Assembly (NCBI RefSeq): GCF_004340965.1 | Contig: NZ_SLYA01000001.1 | Location: 1-64,000 of the forward strand | From: Sphingomonas sp. PP-CE-1A-559 | Lineage (GTDB): Bacteria > Pseudomonadota > Alphaproteobacteria > Sphingomonadales > Sphingomonadaceae | DNA length: 64,000 bases | Direction: 5' to 3' | Shown: positions 8,614 through 15,988 of the stretch, piece after piece | How the letters are laid out: every line of letters starts with the position of its first letter | How positions within the stretch are numbered: position 1 is the stretch's first letter | Made by a program: the position numbers and the translations under genes | The notes under the pieces: generated by a model | What the model saw: the letters and a program-made list of their open reading frames with translations, nothing else | Told to the model about the DNA's origin: nothing | The model's database searches: none

Positions 8614-9620
8614 GCGTGCGCCTTCACATAGGCGTCGAGCGTCGCGAGGTGGCCGCTGAGCGCCTCATCATCCAGGAAACTGCCGAGGAAGCTGTTGCGC
8701 GCGAGCGTCACGACCTGCTCGCGCGACAAGTTCTTAGCCCGCGCGGTCTGGCGGAAATTCTCGCCGATATAGCCGCCGAAATACGCCGGATCGTCCGAAT
8801 GGATCGTCGCGCGCAGGCCGAGATCGAGCATCCGGTCGATCGGATGGTTCTCCAGCTTGTCGACGTTGCGCAAGGCCACGTTCGACAGCGGGCACACGGT
8901 CAGCGTCATCGCGTCACGGGCCAGCCGCGCGACCAGGGCCGGATCCTCCAGCGCGCGGTTGCCGTGGTCGATCCGGTCGACCTGGAGGATGTCGAGCGCC
9001 TCGTGGATGTAGGCGGGCGGGCCCTCCTCGCCGGCGTGGGCGCACAACATCAGCCCGGCATCCGCCGACGCCGCGAACACGCGCGCGAACTTCGAGGGCG
9101 GATGGCCGACTTCGGACGAATCGAGCCCGACGCCGATGAACTGGTCGAGCCACGGCTCCGCCTGCGCGAACGTCTTGAACGCATCCTCCTCGTCGAGATG
9201 GCGCAGGAAGCTCATGATGAGTCCGACCGACATGCCGTGCTTGGCCTGCGCCTCGTCGATCCCCGCGAACAGACCGCGCGCGACGACGTCGAACGGAATC
9301 CCGCGGTGCGTGTGCGTCTGCGGATCGAAGAAGATCTCGGCATGGACCACGCCGTCCTGCGCGACGCGGTCGAAATAGGCGACCGCCAGATCGCGGAAAT
9401 CCTCCTCGGTCTGGAGCACTGCTGCGCCCGCGTAATAGATGTCGAGGAAGGTCTGGAGATTGGTGAAGCTGTAGGCCGCGCGGACGTCCTCGACGCTCTT
9501 GAACGGGATCGCGACCTTGTTGCGTTCGGCCAGCGCGAACATGAGCTCGGGCTCGAGACTGCCCTCGATGTGGAGGTGGAGCTCGGCCTTGGGCAGGTTC
9601 GTGATGAAGTCGTCTGTCAT
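8610..9620 (-). CDS. Adenosine deaminase family; adenine deaminase-like
   Basis: Zinc-dependent deaminase of purine salvage. The chosen start at 9620 has AGGA six bases upstream and gives 336 aa, matching family length. Zinc ligands His15 and His17 sit in ELHLHIEGS. The AHAGEE motif, DHGNRALED and a C-terminal HSDDPAYFGGY motif are present. In the family, the DPAYFGGY form is associated with adenine deaminases (fungal Aah1 type and bacterial relatives) rather than classical adenosine deaminase, so adenine to hypoxanthine is my preferred reaction. It is the first gene of a pair with the SBF-like transporter (4-base overlap) and diverges from the DUF808 gene. Confidence 0.9.
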   Translation of the reverse strand: MTDDFITNLPKAELHLHIEGSLEPELMFALAERNKVAIPFKSVEDVRAAYSFTNLQTFLDIYYAGAAVLQTEEDFRDLAVAYFDRVAQDGVVHAEIFFDPQTHTHRGIPFDVVARGLFAGIDEAQAKHGMSVGLIMSFLRHLDEEDAFKTFAQAEPWLDQFIGVGLDSSEVGHPPSKFARVFAASADAGLMLCAHAGEEGPPAYIHEALDILQVDRIDHGNRALEDPALVARLARDAMTLTVCPLSNVALRNVDKLENHPIDRMLDLGLRATIHSDDPAYFGGYIGENFRQTARAKNLSREQVVTLARNSFLGSFLDDEALSGHLATLDAYVKAHA

Positions 9621-9753
9621 GATCCGTCCTGTCGCTTGGGTCGCGTCGGCTGCAACCATTCCGCCCGCCGCGCACTACCGCAAGTGCGAAAGCCGTTGCA
9701 TGACAATCCTGTCACGTTACCGAGCGGCGATACTTACGCGAAGGACACCATCG

Positions 9754-10689
9754 ATGCCGACAGGATTGGTCGCACTGCTCGACGACATTGCCGGGATCAC
9801 CAAGCTCGCCGCCGCCAGCCTCGACGATATCGCCGCGACCACCGGCAGGGCGGGCAGCAAGGCGATCGGCGTGGTGGTCGACGATGCCGCAGTGACGCCG
9901 CGCTACATGGTCGGGTTCGAACCCAAGCGCGAACTGCCGATGATCGGCAAGATCGCGCTCGGGTCGTTCCGGAACAAGCTGGTCTTCATCCTGCCCGCCG
10001 CGCTGGCACTCAGCGCGTTCGCACCGTGGTTGCTGACGCCGTTGCTGATGGTCGGCGGCACGTATCTGTGTTTCGAGGGCGCAGAGAAGATCCTCGAGGC
10101 GTTCGGCGGTGGTCATGCCGATGAGGTCGTCGAGGCGCCGGTCGATGCAGCGACGCTCGAGGCACAGAAGGTCTCGGGCGCGATCCGTACCGACTTCATC
10201 CTGTCCGCCGAGATCATGGTGATCGCGCTGTCGGATGTCGCGACCAAGCCGATCTGGGAGCAGGCGATCGTATTGGCGCTGGTCGGCATCGTCATCACCA
10301 TCGGCGTCTACGGCGTGGTCGCGCTGATCGTGAAGATGGACGATATCGGGCTGCATCTGGCGCAGCGCAGCAGCGCGGTGGTGCAGGCGATCGGCCGTGG
10401 GCTGGTGAAGGGCATGCCGATCGTGATGTCGGCACTGTCGGTGATCGGCACCGCGGCGATGGTGTGGGTCGGCGGGCAGATCATCGTTCACGGGATCGAG
10501 GAGTTCGGGTTCACGACGGTGCCGCACTGGATCCACGATACGGCGGAGGCGGCTTCGCATGCGGTGCCGTTCGCCAAGGGCGCGGTGAATTGGGTGATGA
10601 ACGCGTTCTTCTCGGGGATCGTCGGGTTGATCCTAGGTGGTGCGATCGCGCTGGGGCTCCACGCGGTGAAGAAGCCGAAGGCGCACTGA
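9754..10689 (+). CDS. DUF808 (YedI-like) inner-membrane protein
   Basis: A 311-aa integral membrane protein of the DUF808/YedI family. The N-terminus MPTGLVALLDDIAGITKLAA and the GGTYLCFEGAEKI stretch are strongly family-like. Several hydrophobic helices follow between about residues 75 and 300. The ATG at 9754 has AAGGA eight bases before it; a longer in-frame extension upstream lacks this support and overlaps the deaminase gene on the other strand. No function is established for the family. It diverges from the deaminase gene across a 133-bp gap. Confidence 0.9.
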   Translation: MPTGLVALLDDIAGITKLAAASLDDIAATTGRAGSKAIGVVVDDAAVTPRYMVGFEPKRELPMIGKIALGSFRNKLVFILPAALALSAFAPWLLTPLLMVGGTYLCFEGAEKILEAFGGGHADEVVEAPVDAATLEAQKVSGAIRTDFILSAEIMVIALSDVATKPIWEQAIVLALVGIVITIGVYGVVALIVKMDDIGLHLAQRSSAVVQAIGRGLVKGMPIVMSALSVIGTAAMVWVGGQIIVHGIEEFGFTTVPHWIHDTAEAASHAVPFAKGAVNWVMNAFFSGIVGLILGGAIALGLHAVKKPKAH

Positions 10690-10713
10690 CCAACAGGCGT
10701 TCCCCGCCCTTCC

Positions 10714-10770
10714 TTGTTCTCCCGCGAAGCCGGGAGCCCAGTCTGAGTCCCCGCCTTCGCGGGGACACAA
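10714..10770. repeat. REP-like inverted repeat, family B copy 1
   Basis: A 57-base unit beginning TTGTTCTCCCGCGAAG and returning as CTTCGCGGGGACACAAG around a short centre that reads GAGCCCAGTCTGAG. Close copies lie at 33941-33996 and 50965-51023. It is placed just after the DUF808 stop codon. Confidence 0.75.
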
Positions 10771-10809
10771 GTCGCGCTTGGTTATAAGACGCTACCACCA
10801 CCATCAAAC

Positions 10810-10914
10810 ACCACCCCGGCGAAGGCCGGGGCCCAATTGGGGAACGGCGGTAACGGTGGACAGCCCTTCGTTACTTCGACCTCCCAATTGGGCCCCGGCC
10901 TTCGCCGGGGTGGT
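10810..10914. repeat. REPIN-like spaced inverted repeat, family A copy 1
   Basis: Two perfect 32-base arms (10810-10841 and 10883-10914) contain CCCCGGCGAAGGCCGGGG next to CCCAATTGGG. They are separated by a 41-base spacer. Each arm is itself a small hairpin. Near-identical structures occur at 50829-50935 and 54667-54769. It sits between the convergent DUF808 and S9 peptidase genes and may help end or stabilise both mRNAs. Confidence 0.8.
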
Positions 10915-10960
10915 GCTCATTCGCCGGGAGAGGGCCATTTGCGAGGGAAAGCGACGCCCC

Positions 10961-12994
10961 CTACTTCCCCGTCCACTTCCCCATCCACCCCAACACTTCG
11001 CCATACCATTGCCGCGAGTTCTTCGGCTTCAGCACCCAGTGGTTCTCACCCGGGTTCACCAGCAACCGCGACGGGATCCCGCGCCGCTGCAACGCAGTGA
11101 ACGTCGCAAGCCCCTGCGTGTACGGAATGCGGAAGTCCTTCTCGCCGGTGATCACCAGCATCGGCGTCTTCCACTTGGCGACGTAATTGACCGGGTTCCA
11201 TTTCTCGAAAGCCTGCGGGTCCTCGTAATAGGCCTTCCCGCCATGCTCCCATTCGTCGAACCAGAGTTCCTCGGTCTCGTATGCCATCGCGCGCGCGTCG
11301 AACACGCCGTCATGCTGGACGATGCACTTGAAGCGATCGGGCCACTGACCCTCGAACCAGTTCATCATGTAGCCGCCGTACGACGCACCGAGCGCGCACG
11401 CATTGTCGGCATCGAGCCATGCGAACTTGTCGGTCGCGGCGGCCAGCCCCTTCTTCAGATCCTCGAGCGGCCAGCCGCCCCAATTGTTGCTGATCGCATC
11501 GGTGAAGCCCTGGCCGTAGCCGGTCGAGCCGTGGAAATCGACCGCGACCAAGCCGTAGCCCGCGCCCGCGAACACGGCCGGGTTCCAGCGATACGACCAA
11601 CTGTTGTTGCTCGATCCCTGCGGGCCGCCATGGACCATGTACGCGACCGGGACCTTCCCGGTGGAGCCGTACGGCTTGACCGCATAGCCCCAGACGGTGT
11701 CGGCGTTCGCGCCCTTGAAGGTGAACCGCGTGACCGTCGGCATGTCGATCCCGGTGAGCCGGGCGGCGTTGACTTGGGTCAGCCGCTGCGGTGCGCCGGT
11801 GCCCGCGATGCGGTAGAAATCATCCGGCGCGGTCAGGCTGTCGAGCGCCACCACCGCTCCGCGCGGCGTGATCGCGACCGCGGCGACATGCCCTTCCTGC
11901 GTCAGCCGCGTGACGGCACCGCTCATGGCGTCGACGCGGAACAGCGGCGTCTCCTGCGTGTCGTCGGCGGTGACGTAGAGCGACTTCGAATCGGGCGCCC
12001 AGGCGATCGAGCCGACCGACCGGTCCCAGCGCTCGGTCAGCGACACCGTCTTGCCGCTGGCGATATCGCGCAGCGTCAGCACCTGGCGATCCGCCTCGAA
12101 CCCCGGCCGGCGCATCGCGAAATAGGCGAGCTTGCGGCCATCGGGCGACACGGTCGGAAGGTTGTCGGTCGCCTTGTTCCCCGCGGTCAGGTTGACCGGT
12201 GCCGCCGAGCCGTCCGCGGGCACCGAGAAGATGTCGAGATTGGTCGACAGCGCTTCGATCCGGCCGGCTTCGCGCAGCGCGAAATAGACGGTGCGGCCGT
12301 CCGCGCTCCACGAGATTTCCTCACCGCCGCCATTGGGCTTCGATGGTGTATCACCGACTAGCGCGCCAACCAGCGGAACGCCGTTTCCGGTCGCACCCGC
12401 GGCGGTCAGCGGCAGCACGAACAGCTGCGAGCGCGTGCCGTCCGCCCACGTATCCCAATGCCGCACGAACAGCTCGTCGTACGTCCGCCCGGCGCCCGCA
12501 TTCGGATCCTTCTTCACCATCGCCGGCTCGAGGCTCGACGCGCCGGGCTTGCGATCCGCCCAGACGAGCAGCCTGTCGCCCGTCGGCGCGACCTTGAACC
12601 CGCTGAACCCACCCTTGAAGCTGGTGATGCGCCGCGACGTGCCGCCAGTGACGGGCACCGACCAGACCGCATCTTCGCCGCCCTTGTCGGACGTGAAATA
12701 CACGGTGTTGCCAACGATCTGCGGGTCGTTCTCGTTGACCTGCGGATCGGCGAGCAGCTTTACCGGCGTCGCGCCCGGCGTGCTCAAGTCGAGCCGCCAG
12801 AGATCGTAGCGCCCCTTGTCCGCTGCCAGATCGGTCTCGCGCTGTGCCCAGACGAGCCAATGCCCGTCCTGCGACGCGGTCGGCGCACCGACGCGGCTGA
12901 GCATCGTCACGTCGTCGATGGTGAGTTGCCGGGCGGCGGCGGGGGCACTCGCAAAGGCGAGCACGGCGAGGCTGGCGGAGAGCATGATCTTCAT
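10961..12994 (-). CDS. Secreted S9 family peptidase, dipeptidyl peptidase 5-like
   Basis: Exported serine peptidase that should release short peptides from oligopeptides. The 677-aa protein has a signal peptide (cleavage near residue 21, APAAA-R). An N-terminal beta-propeller region follows at about 25-410, then an alpha/beta hydrolase domain. The nucleophile Ser is in GASYGGYMM near 538, the Asp in GEKDFRIPYTQG near 618 and the His in PGENHWVLKP near 650. The WFDEWEHGG and FTALQRRGIPS stretches are typical of DPP5/acylaminoacyl-peptidase-like proteins. It diverges from the secreted S1 protease and signalling genes at 13.1-18.4 kb, so a joint role in using extracellular peptides is possible but unproven. 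Confidence 0.92.
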   Translation of the reverse strand: MKIMLSASLAVLAFASAPAAARQLTIDDVTMLSRVGAPTASQDGHWLVWAQRETDLAADKGRYDLWRLDLSTPGATPVKLLADPQVNENDPQIVGNTVYFTSDKGGEDAVWSVPVTGGTSRRITSFKGGFSGFKVAPTGDRLLVWADRKPGASSLEPAMVKKDPNAGAGRTYDELFVRHWDTWADGTRSQLFVLPLTAAGATGNGVPLVGALVGDTPSKPNGGGEEISWSADGRTVYFALREAGRIEALSTNLDIFSVPADGSAAPVNLTAGNKATDNLPTVSPDGRKLAYFAMRRPGFEADRQVLTLRDIASGKTVSLTERWDRSVGSIAWAPDSKSLYVTADDTQETPLFRVDAMSGAVTRLTQEGHVAAVAITPRGAVVALDSLTAPDDFYRIAGTGAPQRLTQVNAARLTGIDMPTVTRFTFKGANADTVWGYAVKPYGSTGKVPVAYMVHGGPQGSSNNSWSYRWNPAVFAGAGYGLVAVDFHGSTGYGQGFTDAISNNWGGWPLEDLKKGLAAATDKFAWLDADNACALGASYGGYMMNWFEGQWPDRFKCIVQHDGVFDARAMAYETEELWFDEWEHGGKAYYEDPQAFEKWNPVNYVAKWKTPMLVITGEKDFRIPYTQGLATFTALQRRGIPSRLLVNPGENHWVLKPKNSRQWYGEVLGWMGKWTGK

Positions 12995-13119
12995 GGCGTG
13001 CTTGATAGGACGCTTGCGAGATCGCGCGCAATCACCTCGATCGCTTGCGTGAAAGCACCGGTTCAGATCATGGCGGTATGACGCCTCAGAAGACCCGCGC
13101 GCCCAGGATTTCGTCGTTC

Positions 13120-14397
13120 ATGTTCACTATATCTGTTCGGTGGTTTCTGGCGGCGGCGCTGCTCGCACTCGGGGCGGGGCCGGTATCGGCGGCGCAGGTG
13201 CAACTGCCGGTCGACGCGCTGATGCAGGATGCGGGAGAGTATGCGACCCGGTTCGGCGTGCCGTTCGATGAGGCGCTGCGGCGGATGCGTGCGCAGGGCG
13301 CCACCGTGCCGACGACCGACGCGCTGCGCGAAACCTTCAAGGATCGCTGGGCCGGGGTCGCGATCGAGCATCAGCCGAATTACCGCATCGTCGTGCTGCT
13401 GACCGGCAGCGATCCGGTCGCCGACCAGTCGGTGACAGCGGGCGGGATGGTCGTGCCGATCGTCTTCCGCACCGGCGCACCTGCGACGCGCGAGGCGGTG
13501 CTCGCCGCGATCACGGCGTATCAGGCGAAGATACGCGAGTCCCTCCCACATCCGCCCGGGCTCGGCGTGGACCAGCGAACCGGCGAACTCGTCGTGATGA
13601 TCGCATCGGGCGATGCCGATCTCGACCGCGACGGCGCGCTGCGCACCCGGATCGCGACGATGACCGGCGTTCCGGTGCGGATCGAAGCCGTTGATAAGCC
13701 GCCCGCGGACATGGCGCAGGATCAGGTCGCTCCGGTCCCCACGCTCATACCCGCCCCGGTCGACGGCGGCGCGATCGAGGGCGGCGGGCGCGTCGTCGGG
13801 ACTGTCGACGGCAAGCGCTATGCCTGCACGACCGGCTTCGTCGTGTCCGACGGGCTGCGCAATGGCGTGGTCACCGCGGCGCATTGCCCGGACGCGCTAT
13901 CCTATGTCGGCAAGCGCCCTTCGGACGGCAGCCGCGAGGAATGGCCGCTGGCGTTCGTCGGGCAATGGGGCTGGGGGTATCAGGACGTACAGGTCAACGT
14001 CGCGACCGCACCTGACGTCGGCTACGCGCCGCTGTTCTACGCGGATACGGCCAAGACTCTCGCGCGGCCCGTTGCGACGTGGCGCTACCGCACGAGCACG
14101 CGCGCGGGCGACTTCGTGTGCCATCGCGGGGAGCGTACCGGCTATAGCTGTGCGGTGATCGCGATGGTCGATTTTGCGCCGGCGGGCGATTTGTGCGGCG
14201 GCGCGTGCCTGCCGACCTGGGTTGCGGTCGAGGGACCGACGTGCAAGGCCGGCGACAGCGGCGCGCCGGTGTTCGAGGGCAGCACCGCGCTGGGCCTCGT
14301 CAAAGGCGGCACCTACCGGCGCGACGGGACGTGCCTCTTCTACTACTATATGTCGACCGACTACCTGCCGCAGGGCTGGACGCTGCTGCACCAGTAA
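13120..14397 (+). CDS. Secreted trypsin-fold (S1) serine protease with propeptide
   Basis: A probable exported endopeptidase. I start at the ATG at 13120, which gives a clean signal peptide (FTISVRWFLAAALLALGAG, cleaved near 24) and 425 aa. An ATG at 13078 is an alternative, and neither has a strong ribosome site. Residues from about 25 to 230 look like a long propeptide. The protease domain follows, with the His in VTAAHC, a candidate Asp in YQDVQVNV and the Ser in CKAGDSGAPV. Several cysteines around these motifs could form disulfides. The ECF sigma factor gene starts 107 bases downstream on the same strand. Confidence 0.83.
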   Translation: MFTISVRWFLAAALLALGAGPVSAAQVQLPVDALMQDAGEYATRFGVPFDEALRRMRAQGATVPTTDALRETFKDRWAGVAIEHQPNYRIVVLLTGSDPVADQSVTAGGMVVPIVFRTGAPATREAVLAAITAYQAKIRESLPHPPGLGVDQRTGELVVMIASGDADLDRDGALRTRIATMTGVPVRIEAVDKPPADMAQDQVAPVPTLIPAPVDGGAIEGGGRVVGTVDGKRYACTTGFVVSDGLRNGVVTAAHCPDALSYVGKRPSDGSREEWPLAFVGQWGWGYQDVQVNVATAPDVGYAPLFYADTAKTLARPVATWRYRTSTRAGDFVCHRGERTGYSCAVIAMVDFAPAGDLCGGACLPTWVAVEGPTCKAGDSGAPVFEGSTALGLVKGGTYRRDGTCLFYYYMSTDYLPQGWTLLHQ

Positions 14398-14504
14398 CAC
14401 GGTGCCGGGCGCGCTGATTGTGTCTCCCGGCCAAGCGCTGTACGTCCCGCCGGGAACACGGTGCCGCTGAGCGCCGATCGGCGGCCTATCGACACGGGCA
14501 TGAC

Positions 14505-15017
14505 ATGGACTCCTCGGGCCTTGAGGCCGTTTTCCTGGCTAATCGCGATACGCTGCTGCGGTTCATCCGCTCGCTTGGCGCGAGCGATGCGGAGGATCTG
14601 CTGCAAGAACTATGGGTGCGGATCCAGACTGCCCCGACCGGACCGATCGCGTCGCCTCTGTCGTACCTCTACCGGATGGCGAACAACCTGATGCTCGATC
14701 GCCACCGCGCGGTGCGGCAGGCGGAGAAGCGTGATCGCGAATGGACCGAGGTGACGGGGGGGGCGTCGCTCGACCGCTCCGAGGAGCCCTCCGCCGAACG
14801 CGTCGTGATCGCACGCGAGCAGGCGGCGCTGGCGGAGTCGGCGTTGCAGTCGGTCGGCGACCGGGCGGCGCGGATATTCCGGCGCCACCGGATCGACGGG
14901 GTCGAGCAGCGCGTGGTCGCGGCGGAGTTCGGGGTGAGCCTCAGCACCGTCGAGGGCGACTTGCGCAAAGCCTATCGCGCGATGATCGATGCAAAGCGAC
15001 GTTATGATGAGGCTTGA
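14505..15017 (+). CDS. ECF-family RNA polymerase sigma factor (FecI-like)
   Basis: A 170-aa sigma factor with region 2 (LLRFIRSLGASDAEDLLQE through YLYRMANNLMLDRHR) and region 4 (VVAAEFGVSLSTVEGDLRKAYRAM). The start at 14505 (MDSSGLEAVF) gives the normal length; upstream in-frame residues look non-coding. It is followed after 33 bases by a FecR gene and then by a TonB receptor with an STN domain. By analogy with FecI/FecR/FecA, it should be held by FecR and released when the receptor binds its ligand, then activate this same operon. Confidence 0.93.
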   Translation: MDSSGLEAVFLANRDTLLRFIRSLGASDAEDLLQELWVRIQTAPTGPIASPLSYLYRMANNLMLDRHRAVRQAEKRDREWTEVTGGASLDRSEEPSAERVVIAREQAALAESALQSVGDRAARIFRRHRIDGVEQRVVAAEFGVSLSTVEGDLRKAYRAMIDAKRRYDEA

Positions 15018-15050
15018 TCGCAACGTCTCCGTCTTCGGCTATAGGAGGCC

Positions 15051-15986
15051 ATGATGGCGGAGCATGACGACATCGAAGCACGCACGCTGAACGAGACCGC
15101 GCTGGACTGGGTGGTCCGGACCGGCAGCGATGCGTTCGACGACTGGCCGGCGTTCCACGCCTGGCTGGAGGCGGACCCGCGCCATGCGGCGGCGTATCAT
15201 GCGATGTCGATGGATATCGAGGAGATGGCGGCGACGGTGCCGCCCGTGCAGGCCGCGCCGATCGTGATGCAGCCTCCGCGGAGGCGCTGGCCGGTCTGGG
15301 CGGGTGGAGCGATCGCCGCGTCGCTCGCGCTGTTCGTTGGGTATGAGTCGATTGAAACGCGCGCGCATCCTTATGCGGTCGAAACCGCGGCGGGGACGAT
15401 GCGGACGGTTCGGCTTGCCGATGGCAGCACGATCGCGATGGGCGGTGCGACGCGGCTGATGCTCGATCGCGACGATCAGCGGATCGCGACGTTGGAGCGC
15501 GGCGAGGCGATGTTCGTCGTCCGGCACGACGACAGCGATCCGTTCGAGGTCAGCGTCGGCGGCGCTCGGCTGGTCGATGTCGGCACCGCGTTCGACGTGA
15601 AGCACGCGCGCGGCGAAACGCGTGTCGCGGTGTCGGAAGGCGCGGTCGACTATAACCCAGGACGAGACGGCATCCGGCTCGTGAAGGGGCAGGGGCTGGT
15701 CGTGCGCGACGGCAAGGCGACCGTGACCGCGGTGGATGTGGCGAGCGTCGGATCGTGGCGCGACAGCGTGCTGGCGTACGAGGGCGCGACGCTGGCGGAA
15801 GTCGCCGACGACCTGTCGCGTGCGCTCGGCGTCGACCTGCGCGCCGATCCGGGCGTCGCGAAGCGCGCGTTCAGCGGCAGCATTGCGACGGCCAAGCTGT
15901 CGGGCGATCCCCGGCTTGCCGCGCCGTTGCTGGGTGTCGCGATCCGCAAGCGTGGCGGTCACTGGGTGATGTCCTCCCGCTCGTGA
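15051..15986 (+). CDS. FecR family anti-sigma / signal transducer
   Basis: Inner-membrane regulator linking the outer-membrane receptor to the sigma factor. The 311-aa product has an N-terminal cytoplasmic FecR segment with DWVVRTGSDAFDDWPAFHAWL. One membrane helix follows at about 80-105 (WPVWAGGAIAASLALFVGY). The periplasmic FecR domain has VRLADGSTIAMGGATRL and GTAFDVKHARGETRVAV. A strong AGGAGG precedes two adjacent ATG codons; the second, at 15054, has better spacing. Its stop codon lies two bases before the receptor ATG, so the two genes are coupled. Confidence 0.93.
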   Translation: MMAEHDDIEARTLNETALDWVVRTGSDAFDDWPAFHAWLEADPRHAAAYHAMSMDIEEMAATVPPVQAAPIVMQPPRRRWPVWAGGAIAASLALFVGYESIETRAHPYAVETAAGTMRTVRLADGSTIAMGGATRLMLDRDDQRIATLERGEAMFVVRHDDSDPFEVSVGGARLVDVGTAFDVKHARGETRVAVSEGAVDYNPGRDGIRLVKGQGLVVRDGKATVTAVDVASVGSWRDSVLAYEGATLAEVADDLSRALGVDLRADPGVAKRAFSGSIATAKLSGDPRLAAPLLGVAIRKRGGHWVMSSRS

Positions 15987-15988
15987 GG

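Noticed and set aside
14396..14466. 12-base direct repeat (AACACGGTGCCG at 14396 and 14455) as an attachment site or ECF promoter
   Set aside because: It is too short and too close for an element boundary, and no matching -10 element was evident after the GGAAC.
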